Assembly: GCF_003731635.1 (NCBI RefSeq)
Contig: NZ_RCUA01000020.1
Span: 1 to 64,000 of the forward strand
Reading direction: 5' to 3'
From: Marisediminitalea oceani
Lineage (GTDB): Bacteria; Pseudomonadota; Gammaproteobacteria; Enterobacterales; Alteromonadaceae
DNA: 64,000 bases
The translations under genes and the position numbers were made by a program. Below are positions 28,710-39,661 of this stretch, one piece after another. The notes below the pieces were generated by a model, which was not told the origin of the DNA, ran no database searches, and worked only from the letters and a program-made list of their open reading frames with translations. Numbering within the stretch: the first letter of the stretch is position 1; each line of letters opens with the position of its first letter.

Positions 28710-29888
28710 TTAACTTTCCTCTACCATTGCTATTGCAGCCAGTCTTGCCTGTTTGTCTAACTCAAGCACCTGTTGGATGGACGAAACTGCGGTTGGTTCA
28801 AAACGATTTAGAATTTCCTCGTTTATTTGTGCTATTTGGTTAAAGCTTATGCGATTGTCCAAAAATGCCTGCACCGCGATTTCATTGGCGGCATTCAGGC
28901 GCGTAGTGGCGGCCTGGCCACTGCGACAGGCTTCAATAGCTAGATACAAATTAGGGAAGCGATGGGTATCCGGGGTCGAAAAACTCAAATCACTGAGTGT
29001 GGCAAAATCGAGCGGTGCCACGCCGGCATCAATACGGTTGGGATACCCTAACCCATAGGCAATAGGCGTACGCATATCAGGATTGCCCATTTGCGCAATC
29101 ACCGAACCATCAACATACTGCACCATGGAATGGATGGTGCTTTGTGGATGCAACACCACCTGAATATCGTCTGGCTGTAAACCGAATAACCAACAGGCTT
29201 CAATAAACTCCAGCCCTTTGTTCATCATGGTGGCTGAGTCTACCGAGATTTTGCGCCCCATATCCCAGTTGGGATGGGCACAGGCCTGTTCAGGTGTAAT
29301 CTCAGCAAAGGTCGACAGTTCCCGCTCCCGGAACGGGCCACCAGAGCCAGTCAGTAGTATTTTACTGATACCGGATGCACTTAATTCGCCGTAATTAAAA
29401 TCTGCCGGTAAGCACTGAAAAATGGCGTTATGTTCGCTGTCGATGGGTAAGATCTCGGCCTTAGACTGTCTGGCGGCATCTAAAAATAAAGCGCCGGACA
29501 TCACCAGCGATTCTTTATTGGCCAGCAAGACTCGCTTACCGGCTTTTACCGCCGCCAGCGTAGGCTCAAGACCCGCGGCACCGACAATGGCCGCCATAAC
29601 CGAATCGACTTCCGGCGCTGACGCAACATCTTCCAGTGCCCGTTTGCCACTTAGCACTTCCGAGGACAGTTCATACTCACGAGCCAGGCTAATGGCCTGC
29701 TCGTAATCCGCATCACTGGCAACAACCAGAAAGCGCGCGTGACAGGCTTTTGCCTGCTGCACCAGTCTTTCCACCTGACGGTGGCCGGTGATCGCAAAAA
29801 CCCGGTATAGATCCGGGTGGCGGGCAATAACATCAAGTGTACTTTGACCGATGGAGCCGGTCGCACCAAGAATCGTAACCGTTTGCAT
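28710..29888 (-). CDS. dxr: 1-deoxy-D-xylulose 5-phosphate reductoisomerase
   Basis: A 392-residue NADPH-dependent enzyme converting DXP to MEP, the committed step of the MEP isoprenoid pathway. The N-terminal dinucleotide motif [10 protein letters not shown] (8-17) and the metal and substrate motifs [13 protein letters not shown] and GSGGPFRE are intact. The start codon overlaps the stop of cdsA by one base (TAATG), so the two are translationally coupled. The product feeds undecaprenyl phosphate through UppS, encoded just upstream. Confidence 0.97.
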   Translation of the reverse strand: MQTVTILGATGSIGQSTLDVIARHPDLYRVFAITGHRQVERLVQQAKACHARFLVVASDADYEQAISLAREYELSSEVLSGKRALEDVASAPEVDSVMAAIVGAAGLEPTLAAVKAGKRVLLANKESLVMSGALFLDAARQSKAEILPIDSEHNAIFQCLPADFNYGELSASGISKILLTGSGGPFRERELSTFAEITPEQACAHPNWDMGRKISVDSATMMNKGLEFIEACWLFGLQPDDIQVVLHPQSTIHSMVQYVDGSVIAQMGNPDMRTPIAYGLGYPNRIDAGVAPLDFATLSDLSFSTPDTHRFPNLYLAIEACRSGQAATTRLNAANEIAVQAFLDNRISFNQIAQINEEILNRFEPTAVSSIQQVLELDKQARLAAIAMVEES

Positions 29889-30751
29889 TATGCCATCCAG
29901 GTGACGTAGCAGTAGGCAAATACAGGAAAAGCGGCAGTCAGGCTATCGATGCGGTCCATCAGACCACCATGACCAGGTAAAATCCGGCCGCTGTCTTTAA
30001 TGCCGGCGCACCGTTTAAACATACTTTCGTTGAGGTCGCCCAGCGCTGACACGCCAACCGTTAAGCCGCCAATAAGTAAATGCAGCCAGATACGCGAGGA
30101 TTCCACCTGATAATGCAGCGCGGCAAAGGCAATAATCGCAAAAGATGCCATGATGCCACCGAAGAGCCCCTCAAAGGTTTTGCCCGGTGACACGTTAGGA
30201 CGTAGCTTATGACGGCCGAATTTCACGCCCACAAAGAAAGCGCCGATATCGGCAGCCCAGACAATTCCCAGCACATAAAAAATCAGCGATGCACCGTAAA
30301 AAGTGTCTACATCGTAAAGGCTGGAGCGCAGGGCTACTACGGCTACCCAGGTTGGAATAAGGGTTAACACGCCAAATAAACAGCGAATCATCCAGCTTTG
30401 ACGCCAGAACGCCGAATAACGGGGGTACGCAAGGATCATAAAGAATGACGCCAGCCACCAAACCGCTGCTACCGACAGGATCCAGTGGTAGAACTCATTA
30501 AGTGCTCCCTGTGACCAAATCAGATCGACATCCACAATACCAATCAGGGTCAGGCAGCCAGCGAGCAAGATAAGCCCGAAAGCTATCTTATAGGGGCGAC
30601 CAGTAATCCCCGACATATTCGCCCACTCGTAACCGCCCAGGGCGACCACACCGGCAATCACATACTGAAATATATGAATGGGTAAAAACAAGATGGCCAT
30701 AATAGCCAGTGGCGCCAGGATCAGCGCCGTAATAATTCGTTGCTTTAACAT
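29888..30751 (-). CDS. cdsA: Phosphatidate cytidylyltransferase
   Basis: A 287-residue polytopic inner-membrane enzyme with about 7-8 helices that makes CDP-diacylglycerol from phosphatidate and CTP, the branch point of phospholipid synthesis. The C-terminal family signature is visible: [12 protein letters not shown], then [19 protein letters not shown]. It sits between uppS (43 bp upstream) and dxr (one-base overlap) in the conserved run. Confidence 0.96.
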   Translation of the reverse strand: MLKQRIITALILAPLAIMAILFLPIHIFQYVIAGVVALGGYEWANMSGITGRPYKIAFGLILLAGCLTLIGIVDVDLIWSQGALNEFYHWILSVAAVWWLASFFMILAYPRYSAFWRQSWMIRCLFGVLTLIPTWVAVVALRSSLYDVDTFYGASLIFYVLGIVWAADIGAFFVGVKFGRHKLRPNVSPGKTFEGLFGGIMASFAIIAFAALHYQVESSRIWLHLLIGGLTVGVSALGDLNESMFKRCAGIKDSGRILPGHGGLMDRIDSLTAAFPVFAYCYVTWMA

Positions 30752-30794
30752 GCGATGGGTCTTTTATAGGCTAGTTGCCGGCAGCAGGCAGTCA

Positions 30795-31580
30795 TTAGGA
30801 GTTTGCAACCTCTGTGGTCTCCACCTGCTCACCGATAAGGCCAAAGCGGCGCTGACGCTCACTGTAGTCTTTCACGGCCAGATAGAAGGCTTCTTCGTCG
30901 AAATCAGGCCACAGCACATCAGTGAAATACAATTCAGCATAGGCGCACTGCCAGAGCAGGAAGTTACTGATGCGATGTTCGCCGCCAGTTCGAATCAACA
31001 AGTCGAGCTCAGGTAAGCCCTGGGTAGACATATGCTGGTCGAACACGGCTTCATCGATCTGATTGGCGTTAAGGCTGCCGTCGCTTACTTTATCTGCAAG
31101 CTGTCTGGCGGCGTTAACGATATCCCAACGGCCGCCATAGTTGGCCGCAATGTTAAGCACCAACTCTTTGTTGTCTGCGGTCATTGCTTCGGCTTTGTTG
31201 ATTTTATCAACCAGTTTGCGATCAAAACGTGAGGTATCACCCAATACTTTTAATCGCACACCGTTTTTATTCAACCGTTTAGCTTCGCTGTTTAATACCA
31301 GATTAAACAGATCCATTAAAACACTGACTTCTTCTTCCGGACGTTTCCAGTTCTCACTGCTAAAAGCAAACAAGGTGAGTGACTGAATGGCGTTCTTGCG
31401 TGCAAAACGCACCGCAGCACGCACTGATTCCACACCAGCGCGATGCCCGAAAGTACGAATCTTCCCTTTCTTTTTGGCCCAGCGTCCGTTGCCATCCATA
31501 ATAATGGCCACGTGCCTGGGCATATTCAGCAACGCCAGTCTTTCGTCCAGCGTTGCTTCGTCAGTCTGCGATCGCGACAT
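30795..31580 (-). CDS. uppS: Undecaprenyl diphosphate synthase
   Basis: A 261-residue cis-prenyltransferase that extends farnesyl diphosphate to the C55 carrier used for peptidoglycan and O-antigen. The signature IMDGNGRWAKKKG (27-39) contains the catalytic Asp; TLFAFSSENWKRP and LLIRTGGEHRISNFLLWQ are also intact. It starts 8 bp downstream of frr in the same direction. Also known as ispU. Confidence 0.97.
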   Translation of the reverse strand: MSRSQTDEATLDERLALLNMPRHVAIIMDGNGRWAKKKGKIRTFGHRAGVESVRAAVRFARKNAIQSLTLFAFSSENWKRPEEEVSVLMDLFNLVLNSEAKRLNKNGVRLKVLGDTSRFDRKLVDKINKAEAMTADNKELVLNIAANYGGRWDIVNAARQLADKVSDGSLNANQIDEAVFDQHMSTQGLPELDLLIRTGGEHRISNFLLWQCAYAELYFTDVLWPDFDEEAFYLAVKDYSERQRRFGLIGEQVETTEVANS

Positions 31581-31588
31581 GATCTTAT

Positions 31589-32146
31589 TTATACTTCCAT
31601 TAACTCAGTTTCTTTATCAGACAGCATGTTATCAACTTTTTTGATAAATTCATTGGTTAGTGTCTGGATATTTTCTTCACCTGCGCGACTTTCGTCTTCG
31701 CTGATTTCTTTTTCTTTGAGTAATTCTTTGATATCGCTGTTGGCATCGCGGCGAATATTACGAATCGCCACCCGGCCTTGTTCGGCTTCGTTACGTACCA
31801 CGCGAATAAGATCTTTACGACGCTCTTCAGTCAGCGGCGGCAGAGGAATACGAATCGTCGTACCGGCACTCATTGGATTTAAGCCCAGGTCAGCCTGCAT
31901 GATGGCTTTTTCTACGGCCTGAATTGAGCTCTTATCGAATACCGTTAACGCCAGGGTACGGCTGTCTTCGGTGATGATATTGGCCAGTTGACGCAACGGA
32001 GTATCTGCGCCGTAATAAGGCACCTGAATGCCATCGAGTAAACTTGGGTGAGCACGACCTGTACGGATTTTGCTCAGTTGGCCTTTTAGCGCTGTGATAC
32101 TTTTTTCCATGCGCTCTTGCGCATCTAATTCAATTTCATCAATCAC
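31589..32146 (-). CDS. frr: Ribosome recycling factor
   Basis: A 185-residue protein, the usual length, that splits post-termination ribosomes with EF-G. The two-domain three-helix-bundle type is recognised from [15 protein letters not shown] and [16 protein letters not shown]. The start appears to be GTG, giving [16 protein letters not shown]. It lies 20 bp downstream of pyrH. Confidence 0.97.
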   Translation of the reverse strand: MIDEIELDAQERMEKSITALKGQLSKIRTGRAHPSLLDGIQVPYYGADTPLRQLANIITEDSRTLALTVFDKSSIQAVEKAIMQADLGLNPMSAGTTIRIPLPPLTEERRKDLIRVVRNEAEQGRVAIRNIRRDANSDIKELLKEKEISEDESRAGEENIQTLTNEFIKKVDNMLSDKETELMEV

Positions 32147-32166
32147 GGTAATATCTTCCTGTATTA

Positions 32167-32910
32167 TTATTCAGTAACACTTTCGACATGGTCGATCAAA
32201 GTGCCTTCAGGTTCGCCCATCACTACCCGTTTGAGGCAGCCAGGCTTATTCATATTGTAAACCCGTATAGGTAAGCTATGGTCACGTGCCAGCGTAAAGG
32301 CTGACAGGTCCATCACTTTTAATTCTTTTTCCAGTACGTCCTGATATGAAAGCTGCGAGTACAGTTTCGCTTCGGGGTTTTTCACCGGATCGTCACTGAA
32401 GACGCCATCAACTTTGGTTCCTTTCAGAACAGCGTCGGCTTCAATTTCGATACCGCGTAAACATGCAGCAGAGTCGGTGGTAAAAAATGGATTGCCGGTG
32501 CCGGCAGAGAAAATAACCACGCGACCTGATTTCAGCAGGCTAATGGCTTCTGCCCAGTTGTAGGCATCACAGACACCGTTGAGGGGAATAGCTGACATCA
32601 AGCGGGCATTTACAAAAGCACGGTGCAGTGCATCACGCATTGCCAGGCCATTCATTACCGTGGCCAGCATGCCCATGTGGTCGCCCACTACCCGATTCAT
32701 ACCCGCTTTGGCGAGTCCTTCACCACGAAACAGGTTACCACCGCCGATAACCAGTCCAACCTGAACACCCAATTCTACCAGTTCTTTGATTTCCTGGGCC
32801 ATGCGGTCCAGCACTTTGGGATCAATACCAAAGCCTTCATTCCCCATTAGCGCTTCGCCGCTGAGTTTAAGCAGGATGCGTCGGTAGGCGGATTTTGGTG
32901 CGATGCTCAT
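32167..32910 (-). CDS. pyrH: UMP kinase
   Basis: A 247-residue hexameric amino-acid-kinase-fold enzyme phosphorylating UMP to UDP for RNA, DNA and sugar-nucleotide synthesis. Key stretches are [19 protein letters not shown]-type [11 protein letters not shown], and [16 protein letters not shown] strong AGAGGA ribosome site precedes the ATG by about 10 nt. Because a terminator follows tsf, pyrH should start a new transcription unit (pyrH-frr-uppS-cdsA-dxr-rseP-bamA-skp), with a promoter in 32911-33023. Confidence 0.97.
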   Translation of the reverse strand: MSIAPKSAYRRILLKLSGEALMGNEGFGIDPKVLDRMAQEIKELVELGVQVGLVIGGGNLFRGEGLAKAGMNRVVGDHMGMLATVMNGLAMRDALHRAFVNARLMSAIPLNGVCDAYNWAEAISLLKSGRVVIFSAGTGNPFFTTDSAACLRGIEIEADAVLKGTKVDGVFSDDPVKNPEAKLYSQLSYQDVLEKELKVMDLSAFTLARDHSLPIRVYNMNKPGCLKRVVMGEPEGTLIDHVESVTE

Positions 32911-33023
32911 TGTTGTTTTTTCCTCTTGATTCGGCTTGGGTCATATTTTGTACACAAACTATGAGCCAAACCGACTTAATCGGTCGTCATCTTCAGGTAT
33001 AGCCGGTGCTTTGCTTTCAGTTA

Positions 33024-33049
33024 TAAAAAAGCACCTCCGAAGAGGTGCT
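33024..33049 (-). terminator. Terminator after tsf
   Basis: AGCACCTC / GAGGTGCT with a 4-nt UUCG-type loop is followed on the minus strand by TTTTTTAT. It separates rpsB-tsf from pyrH. Confidence 0.9.
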
Positions 33050-33094
33050 CGTAGTGTATCCGACATTGGCCGAATGCAAAAGTCAAACCGCTAA

Positions 33095-33967
33095 TTATTT
33101 CTTAGCAGCTTCCATTTGCGCCGCTACTTCTGCAGCGAAATCTTCGGTTTTCTTCTCGATACCTTCACCTACTTCAAAGCGAACAAAGTTAACAACGTCA
33201 GCGTTGTTAGACTTCAGTAATTCGCCTACTGATACAGAAGGATCTTTAACGAAAGGCTGACCAGTCAGGCTGATTTCGCCGGTGAATTTCTTCATGCGGC
33301 CAACAACCATTTTCTCAGCGATTTCAGCTGGCTTGCCAGACTGCATCGCGATTTCGATTTGGATAGCTTTTTCTTTTTCAACTACTTCAGCTGGTACTTG
33401 CTCTGGCTTAACGAACTGCGGGCTTGAAGCCGCAACGTGCATAGCAACGTCTTTTGCCAGCTCTTCTTCACCACCAGTTAACAGAGCAACTACGCCGATA
33501 CGGCCACCGTGCACGTATGCACCTAAGTTGTCACCTTCAACGGTCAGTACACGACGTGGAGAGATGTTTTCACCGATTTTAGCTACCAGTGCGTCACGCA
33601 CTTCGCTAACTACGCCGCCTTCAACTTCAGCCGCGTTCAGTGCTTCGATGTCGTTCAGGTTGTTTTCAAAAGCAACATCCAGCAGTTTGTTACCAAACGC
33701 CAGGAAGCCTTCGTCACGAGCTACGAAGTCAGTTTCACAGTTCAGTTCAAGCATGGTCGCTTTGCCTGCTTCAACTTTAGTCAGGATTACACCTTCAGCG
33801 GCGATACGGCCAGCTTTTTTAGCGGCTTTAGCCTGACCAGACTTACGCATGTTTTCGATGGCCAGTTCGATGTCACCATCAGTTTCAACTAACGCTTTTT
33901 TGCAATCCAGCATGCCGGCGCCAGTACGCTCACGCAATTCTTTTACGAGTGCTGCAGTCACTGCCAT
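33095..33967 (-). CDS. tsf: Elongation factor Ts
   Basis: A 290-residue guanine-nucleotide exchange factor for EF-Tu. The ATG at 33967 is preferred ([16 protein letters not shown]), with GAGG upstream; an in-frame TTG two codons earlier is unlikely. The N-terminal UBA-like domain (1-55, [12 protein letters not shown]) and core ([11 protein letters not shown]) are typical. It follows rpsB, with two hairpins in the gap that probably set the ratio of the two products. Confidence 0.97.
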   Translation of the reverse strand: MAVTAALVKELRERTGAGMLDCKKALVETDGDIELAIENMRKSGQAKAAKKAGRIAAEGVILTKVEAGKATMLELNCETDFVARDEGFLAFGNKLLDVAFENNLNDIEALNAAEVEGGVVSEVRDALVAKIGENISPRRVLTVEGDNLGAYVHGGRIGVVALLTGGEEELAKDVAMHVAASSPQFVKPEQVPAEVVEKEKAIQIEIAMQSGKPAEIAEKMVVGRMKKFTGEISLTGQPFVKDPSVSVGELLKSNNADVVNFVRFEVGEGIEKKTEDFAAEVAAQMEAAKK

Positions 33968-34000
33968 TTTCAATTCCTCAGCAATATTTAAATTCAGAGT

Positions 34001-34019
34001 AAAAGGGGCGAACGCCCCT
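34001..34019 (-). terminator. Hairpin in the rpsB-tsf gap (tsf proximal)
   Basis: AGGGGC / GCCCCT with a GUUC-type loop is followed on the minus strand by TTTTAC. It is a weak terminator or attenuator just before tsf. Confidence 0.55.
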
Positions 34020-34062
34020 CTTAATTAATTCTTAATCTTCGATCAGAGTCGATCGGTACAAC

Positions 34063-34092
34063 TAATCTGAGGCTCAGTTGAGCCTCAGATTA
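34063..34092 (-). terminator. Long hairpin directly after rpsB
   Basis: TAATCTGAGGCTCA pairs perfectly with TGAGCCTCAGATTA (14 bp, 2-nt loop). It starts about 10 bases after the rpsB stop. There is no T-run, so it is more likely an mRNA-end stabiliser or processing site than a full terminator. Confidence 0.55.
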
Positions 34093-34102
34093 AGCAAGCG
34101 GA

Positions 34103-34831
34103 TTACTCAGCTGCTTCAACAAACTCGTCTTCAGCTTGTACTTCCAGGTTGCTGTTGCGACCTGCGCTAACTGCATCAGCAGCAGCGTTTAAGTACAGTT
34201 GAACGGCACGAATTGCATCGTCGTTACCAGGGATGATGTAATCAACACCATCTGGGTTTGAGTTAGTATCAACAACAGATACAACCGGGATACCCAGGTT
34301 ACGGGCTTCAGTTACCGCGATGTGCTCGTGATCGGCATCGATTACGAACAGTACGTCAGGCAGACCGCCCATGTCTTTGATACCACCCAGGCTGCTTTCC
34401 AGCTTGTCCATTTCACGCTGAAGCATCAGCGCTTCTTTTTTGGTCAGCTTTTCGAAAGTACCGTCCTGGCTTTGCTGCTCAAGGTCTTTCAGACGCTTGA
34501 TTGACTGACGAACAGTTTTCCAGTTAGTCAGCATACCGCCCAACCAACGCTTGTTCACATAGAATTGGTCACATTTCTGTGCTGCTTCTTTAACTGCATC
34601 ACCGGCTGCACGCTTAGTACCAACGAACAGAACTTTACCTTTCTTGGCAGAAACGCCAGACAGGAAGTTAAGTGCTTCGTTGAATAAAGGAACAGTTTTT
34701 TCCAGGTTGATGATATGAACTTTGTTACGAGCACCAAAGATGTAAGGTTTCATCTTAGGGTTCCAGTAACGGGTTTGGTGACCGAAATGCACGCCGGCTT
34801 TCAGCATGTCACGCATAGAAACGTTTGCCAT
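34103..34831 (-). CDS. rpsB: 30S ribosomal protein S2
   Basis: A 242-residue protein, normal length, from the ATG at 34831 ([19 protein letters not shown]), with GAGGAATTAAAC before it. A longer in-frame extension to 34909 is leader sequence, not protein. Conserved stretches [14 protein letters not shown] and [20 protein letters not shown] are present. S2 is a late-assembling 30S protein. It is transcribed with tsf from a promoter about 200 bp upstream; S2 commonly represses its own leader. Confidence 0.97.
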   Translation of the reverse strand: MANVSMRDMLKAGVHFGHQTRYWNPKMKPYIFGARNKVHIINLEKTVPLFNEALNFLSGVSAKKGKVLFVGTKRAAGDAVKEAAQKCDQFYVNKRWLGGMLTNWKTVRQSIKRLKDLEQQSQDGTFEKLTKKEALMLQREMDKLESSLGGIKDMGGLPDVLFVIDADHEHIAVTEARNLGIPVVSVVDTNSNPDGVDYIIPGNDDAIRAVQLYLNAAADAVSAGRNSNLEVQAEDEFVEAAE

Positions 34832-35027
34832 GTTTAATTCCTCAATTGGGGTTAGGCCTCCATACACCCTTTGTATCGATCCACTATTGCAATAAAGCAA
34901 CGCAGACACCCCGATACGCAGTCACAGTGTATGTGTGTTTTAATATAAGTAATGTACTTCTTTGAAGTAACTGAAGTGATTTGCGGTGAACCAAAATCCA
35001 CAGAAATGTTCGGGTTAATTCAAAAAG

Positions 35028-35063
35028 CGCGCGCTTTATACCATGTAGCGCCTGTCATCTCAA
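35028..35063 (-). promoter_or_regulatory. rpsB-tsf promoter with GC-rich discriminator
   Basis: On the minus strand TTGAGA (35058-35063), a 17-bp spacer and TATAAA (35035-35040) are followed at once by GCGCGCGC. A GC-rich discriminator after the -10 box is the mark of ppGpp/DksA-repressed (stringent) promoters. The predicted leader is about 200 nt. The rest of 34832-35234 holds this leader and the map promoter region. Confidence 0.7.
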
Positions 35064-35234
35064 GTTAAAGTTAGGTTTCAGGCCGGTAAACTGGCGCTTT
35101 TTGCCAGTACTAAACCCACAGGCGCTATACACGCGCAGCGGTATTCGCTAACATACAGCCTTTTGAAAATGACGGAACTGCGGAAACACCCGTTTCTGTT
35201 ATTTATTCTACTGTCTAATTAAAAGAGGACTCAG

Positions 35235-36029
35235 GTGGCTGCAATAATTAAAACCGCTGAAGAAATCGAAAAAATGCGCGTTGCCGGTAAACTGGCTGCA
35301 GACGTATTAATGATGCTAGGTGAACACGTTAAAAAAGGCGTGACTACCGATGAGCTTAACACCATTTGCCATGACTATATCGTTAATGAGCAACAAGCGA
35401 TTCCAGCACCTCTTAATTACGGTCACCCGCCCTTCCCAAAATCCATTTGTACGTCGGTAAACCATGTGATTTGTCACGGTATCCCAGCTGATAAAAAGCT
35501 CAAGGATGGCGACATTGTTAATGTTGACGTTACCGTAATAAAAGACGGCTACCATGGCGATACGTCAAAAATGTTTATGGTGGGTAAGCCCAGCATTATG
35601 GCCGACCGTTTGGTAAGAGTGACTCAGGAATGCCTTTATAAGGCTATCAAGGAAGTTAAACCCGGCATGCGCCTGGGCGATATCGGCCATATATGCCAGA
35701 CTCACGCAGAAGCGCACAATTATTCGATTGTCCGCGAGTATTGCGGACACGGCATTGGCGCGGGCTTCCACGAAGAACCACAAATCGTTCACTACGGCCG
35801 CCTAGGTACCGGTGACGAACTGGTTCCCGGCATGTGCTTTACTATCGAACCCATGGTGAATGCCGGAAAACGTTATTCAAAAATATTACCGGACCAGTGG
35901 ACCGTGGTAACCAAAGACCGCAGCCTCAGTGCACAGTGGGAACATACCCTGCTGGTTACTGAGGATGGTGTTGAAGTACTGACGCTTAGGGATGACGAAG
36001 ATCTCGAACGAATTTATCACCACAGTTAG
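35235..36029 (+). CDS. map: Methionine aminopeptidase
   Basis: A 264-residue type I enzyme removing N-terminal Met from nascent proteins. Metal ligands are recognisable: two Asp in NVDVTVIKDGYHGDTS, His in GHGIGAGFHEEP, Glu in FTIEPMV and Glu in QWEHTLLVTE. The start is GTG at 35235 with GAGGA upstream. It is divergent from rpsB, the classic arrangement, and followed by glnD 112 bp later. Confidence 0.97.
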   Translation: MAAIIKTAEEIEKMRVAGKLAADVLMMLGEHVKKGVTTDELNTICHDYIVNEQQAIPAPLNYGHPPFPKSICTSVNHVICHGIPADKKLKDGDIVNVDVTVIKDGYHGDTSKMFMVGKPSIMADRLVRVTQECLYKAIKEVKPGMRLGDIGHICQTHAEAHNYSIVREYCGHGIGAGFHEEPQIVHYGRLGTGDELVPGMCFTIEPMVNAGKRYSKILPDQWTVVTKDRSLSAQWEHTLLVTEDGVEVLTLRDDEDLERIYHHS

Positions 36030-36034
36030 TTAAT

Positions 36035-36056
36035 AATGCCGCCTCAGGGCGGCATT
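36035..36056 (+). terminator. Hairpin after map
   Basis: AATGCCGCC / GGCGGCATT, 9 bp with a 4-nt loop, lies just after the map stop. The T-run is poor (CGCTTGCTT), so termination is probably partial and may leave some glnD expression from map. Confidence 0.5.
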
Positions 36057-36141
36057 CGCTTGCTTAAGCGGCAAAAAGTGCCGGGTTAATCCTGTTGGAT
36101 TAATTCACAGAGAGTGTTCGGATGTATTCATTGGGTGAGTT

Positions 36142-38787
36142 GTGAAATTAAAATCGTTATGTGAAGAAATCGCTACCATCGACTCTGTCGACGACATCAA
36201 AGCATTTAAACAACTGGTGTCACAAAGCTACGAATGGTTAGAGTCAGCCTTTACACTGCTACCCATCGACGAACTGGTGACCGGCCGCGCAATATTTATT
36301 GATACGCTGTTGCAACGCTTATGGACACTTTACGGCCTGGCAAATGAAAGAGGCCTGGCGCTTTGTGCAGTTGGGGGGTATGGTCGCGGCCATTTGCAGC
36401 CCTACTCCGACATTGACCTGCTGATTGTCAGTAAAAAACCTCTTAAGCGTGACGTACAGGAAAAAGTCGGCCAGTTTATTACCATGCTGTGGGACATTAA
36501 ACTTGATGTCGGTCAGTCGGTACGCACCATCAAAGAAACGGTAAAGCTTGCCAGGGATGATATTTCCATTGCCACCAACCTGGTAGAAAGCCGCATGCTC
36601 AGTGGCTGCGACCAAACCTTTGTGGACATGTGGCACGCCGTCAACGAAAAAGACACCTGCTGGACCAGCAAGGCCTTCTTTGCCGCCAAGTACGAAGAGC
36701 AAAAAGCCCGTCATGCTAAGTTTAATGGCACGTCTTACAACCTTGAACCGAATATCAAGGAAAACCCGGGCTGTTTACGCGACATTCAGTCAATTGGCTG
36801 GGTCGCTAAAAAACACTTTAAAGAATACGATGGTAAAGGGCTGGTTGGTCATGGCTATTTCACCAAGGATGAACTTGATGAGCTAGTCGAATGCCGTATG
36901 TCGTTATGGCGTATCCGCTTTGCTCTGCACCTGGTCGCCGGACGCAGTGAAAACCGCTTATTGTTTGACTATCAGCCAGACGTTGCCGCTATGATGGGCT
37001 ACGGTGATGACAGTAAAACCGCGGTTGAAAAAATGATGCGGGCCTTTTTCCGCACCGTACGCCGTGTCAGCGAACTCAACCAGATGCTGCTGCAGCGCTT
37101 CCGCTACGACATGCTGAACCAGACTATCCAGAGTCGCAAAACCATCAACGACGATTTTTGTTTGCTCGACGGCAATATTTCTCCTACGCATAACAACGTT
37201 TTCGAATCGCCCGAAGATATCCTCAGATTTCTTAAAACCATTGCGGATAACCCTGATGTTCAGGGCCTGGATACCAACTGTATCCGCCAGTTGCGCAATG
37301 CCCGTCGTCGTTTCCAGTCGGCCTATTATGTAGAGCGAGTGGAATGTCGTCAGTTAATTATAGAGCTATTTAAACACCCGCATTTCTTTGACTTCGCCTG
37401 GGACATTATGCATCAGTACGGTATTTTGCAATCGTACCTGCCCGAGTGGGATCACATTGTGGGCATGATGCAGTTTGACTTATTCCACGCCTACACGGTG
37501 GATGAACATACGCATCGCCTGGTGAAGCACGTTAACCATTATTTTCAGCCGCATAATACGGAGTTTCCCCGCTGTGGCCGCATAGTGCGGAATTTCGACA
37601 AGCCAGAGCTTATTTACATTGCGGCAATCTTTCATGATATTGCCAAAGGCCGTAATGGTGATCATTCTACGCTGGGTGCGAAGGATGTAGCGATTTTCTG
37701 CGAAGCTCACGGTATTGAAAAGTCCGACGCCGACCTGATTGCCTGGTTAGTGGAAAATCACCTGCTGATGTCGGTAGTAGCGCAACGCCGGGACATCTAT
37801 GATCCGGATGTAGTAAACGATTTTGCTACAGCTGTGCGTAGTCACACGCACCTGAACCTGCTTTATGTACTGACTCTCGCGGATATTCGGGCCACCAACG
37901 ACAACCTGTGGAACGACTGGAAAGCCTCGCTTTTAAGAGAGCTGTACAGCATGACCCAAAAAGCCCTGGATAATGGCCTGCAATGCGGCGTAACCATGCG
38001 CGAACGGGTGGATTCACACAAAGCCAAAGCACTCAAACTGCTGACTACTGCTAAAGCTGATGCACAGCGACTGGAGACCTTATGGTCGCGCTTCGAAGAC
38101 GACTATTTTGCTCGCTTTAAGCCAGAGCAAATCAGCTGGCACAGCCAGGCAATTCTGGCCTTTGAGCTCGACCATGAAGCCGGCGAAATGCTGATCAAAA
38201 CCAATAATGACCTGGCCAAAGGCGGCACAGAGTTATTGTTATACGGCGAAGACCGACCGGCTCTGTTTGCCCAGATCGCATCGGTACTCGATAGCCGTAA
38301 TTGCTCCATCCATGATGCGCATATCGCCGTGACCCGCGACGGTCATGTGTTTGATAGCATCCTGATTCTGGAAAATGACGGTTCGCGCATTGAGGGCGAA
38401 TCGCGACTGCGTTCAATTGAGCAGGCCATTGCCGAGCAATTATCTAAACCCGGACGCAGTCATAACAATACCCGCAAGCTTTCCCGCCAACACAAGCAAT
38501 TGGATGTGCCGGTTAAAGTGCGTTTTTATTCTTCCCAGGATGATGCCACATTAATTGAGCTGGAAGCATTGGACGCGCCGGGAATTCTTGCTAAAGTCGG
38601 TCACGCTTTCGTAGACTGCAATCTCACATTAAAATTAGCCAAAATTGCCACAATCGGTGAACGCGCAGAAGACGTATTTATCGTATCGAATGAGCATGGC
38701 AAAGCCCTGACGCCGGAAGAACAGACGACGCTTAAAAAGCGGATATTGTTTAAACTCGATCAACTTGAAGATATCAACATACCATGA
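36142..38787 (+). CDS. glnD: Bifunctional uridylyltransferase / uridylyl-removing enzyme
   Basis: An 881-residue nitrogen sensor that adds UMP to PII (GlnB/GlnK) when glutamine is low and removes it when glutamine is high. The nucleotidyltransferase motif is [17 protein letters not shown] (near 78-94). The HD phosphohydrolase motif [12 protein letters not shown] is near 500, and two ACT domains that bind glutamine close the protein (about 690-780 and 800-881). The start is GTG. It overlaps dapD by 4 bp (ATGA). Confidence 0.97.
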   Translation: MKLKSLCEEIATIDSVDDIKAFKQLVSQSYEWLESAFTLLPIDELVTGRAIFIDTLLQRLWTLYGLANERGLALCAVGGYGRGHLQPYSDIDLLIVSKKPLKRDVQEKVGQFITMLWDIKLDVGQSVRTIKETVKLARDDISIATNLVESRMLSGCDQTFVDMWHAVNEKDTCWTSKAFFAAKYEEQKARHAKFNGTSYNLEPNIKENPGCLRDIQSIGWVAKKHFKEYDGKGLVGHGYFTKDELDELVECRMSLWRIRFALHLVAGRSENRLLFDYQPDVAAMMGYGDDSKTAVEKMMRAFFRTVRRVSELNQMLLQRFRYDMLNQTIQSRKTINDDFCLLDGNISPTHNNVFESPEDILRFLKTIADNPDVQGLDTNCIRQLRNARRRFQSAYYVERVECRQLIIELFKHPHFFDFAWDIMHQYGILQSYLPEWDHIVGMMQFDLFHAYTVDEHTHRLVKHVNHYFQPHNTEFPRCGRIVRNFDKPELIYIAAIFHDIAKGRNGDHSTLGAKDVAIFCEAHGIEKSDADLIAWLVENHLLMSVVAQRRDIYDPDVVNDFATAVRSHTHLNLLYVLTLADIRATNDNLWNDWKASLLRELYSMTQKALDNGLQCGVTMRERVDSHKAKALKLLTTAKADAQRLETLWSRFEDDYFARFKPEQISWHSQAILAFELDHEAGEMLIKTNNDLAKGGTELLLYGEDRPALFAQIASVLDSRNCSIHDAHIAVTRDGHVFDSILILENDGSRIEGESRLRSIEQAIAEQLSKPGRSHNNTRKLSRQHKQLDVPVKVRFYSSQDDATLIELEALDAPGILAKVGHAFVDCNLTLKLAKIATIGERAEDVFIVSNEHGKALTPEEQTTLKKRILFKLDQLEDINIP

Positions 38788-39608
38788 CTGAATTAAAAGC
38801 CATTATTGAAGCGGCCTTCGAAGACCGCGCAAGTATCACACCTTCCGCTGCCCCTGCTGAAGTAAAACAAGCAGTGAGCGATGTCATTGCCTTACTCAAC
38901 AGCGGTGAAGCACGTGTGGCCGAAAAAATTGCCGGTGAATGGGTTGTTCACCAGTGGCTGAAAAAAGCAGTATTACTGTTTTTCCGCCTGCACAATAATG
39001 ACGTAATGGAAGGCGCAGAAAGCCGCTTCTACGATAAAGTGCCACTGAAGTATGCCGATTACACCGCCGAGCAGTTTGCTGCTGACGGCGTTCGTATTGT
39101 GCCGCCGGCGGCTGTACGTACCGGCTCATTCGTGGGCAAAAACGTTGTGGTAATGCCTTCATACGTTAATATCGGCGCGTTTGTTGACGAAGGCACCATG
39201 GTTGATACCTGGGCTACCGTTGGCTCATGTGCACAAATTGGTAAGAACGTTCACTTGTCTGGTGGCGTTGGCATTGGCGGTGTTTTGGAGCCATTGCAGG
39301 CTAACCCAACCATTATCGAAGACAACTGCTTTATTGGCGCGCGCTCTGAAATTGTTGAAGGCGTTATCGTGGAGGAAGGCGCAGTTATTTCGATGGGCGT
39401 GTACATCGGCCAGTCTACCCGTATTTATGACCGTGAAACCGGCGAAGTACACTACGGCCGCGTACCAGCTGGTGCGGTTGTTGTACCGGGCAACCTGCCT
39501 GGCAAAGATGGTAAATACAGCCTGTACGCTGCCATCATCGTGAAAAAGGTTGATGCAAAAACCCGCGCTAAAGTAGGGATCAACGCCCTGTTGCGTGGCG
39601 CTGAATAA
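38784..39608 (+). CDS. dapD: Tetrahydrodipicolinate N-succinyltransferase
   Basis: A 274-residue trimeric left-handed beta-helix enzyme of the succinylase branch of lysine and diaminopimelate synthesis. Typical stretches are [34 protein letters not shown] and [13 protein letters not shown]. Its ATG overlaps the glnD stop, so translation is coupled. A strong terminator follows. Confidence 0.97.
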   Translation: MTELKAIIEAAFEDRASITPSAAPAEVKQAVSDVIALLNSGEARVAEKIAGEWVVHQWLKKAVLLFFRLHNNDVMEGAESRFYDKVPLKYADYTAEQFAADGVRIVPPAAVRTGSFVGKNVVVMPSYVNIGAFVDEGTMVDTWATVGSCAQIGKNVHLSGGVGIGGVLEPLQANPTIIEDNCFIGARSEIVEGVIVEEGAVISMGVYIGQSTRIYDRETGEVHYGRVPAGAVVVPGNLPGKDGKYSLYAAIIVKKVDAKTRAKVGINALLRGAE

Positions 39609-39630
39609 AGCATTTAGCGGTTACTCTGCA

Positions 39631-39655
39631 AAGGCGCCTGATGGCGCCTTTTTAC
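39631..39655 (+). terminator. Terminator after dapD
   Basis: AAGGCGCC / GGCGCCTT with a 4-nt loop and a TTTTT tail. Confidence 0.9.
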
Positions 39656-39661
39656 TTTTGA

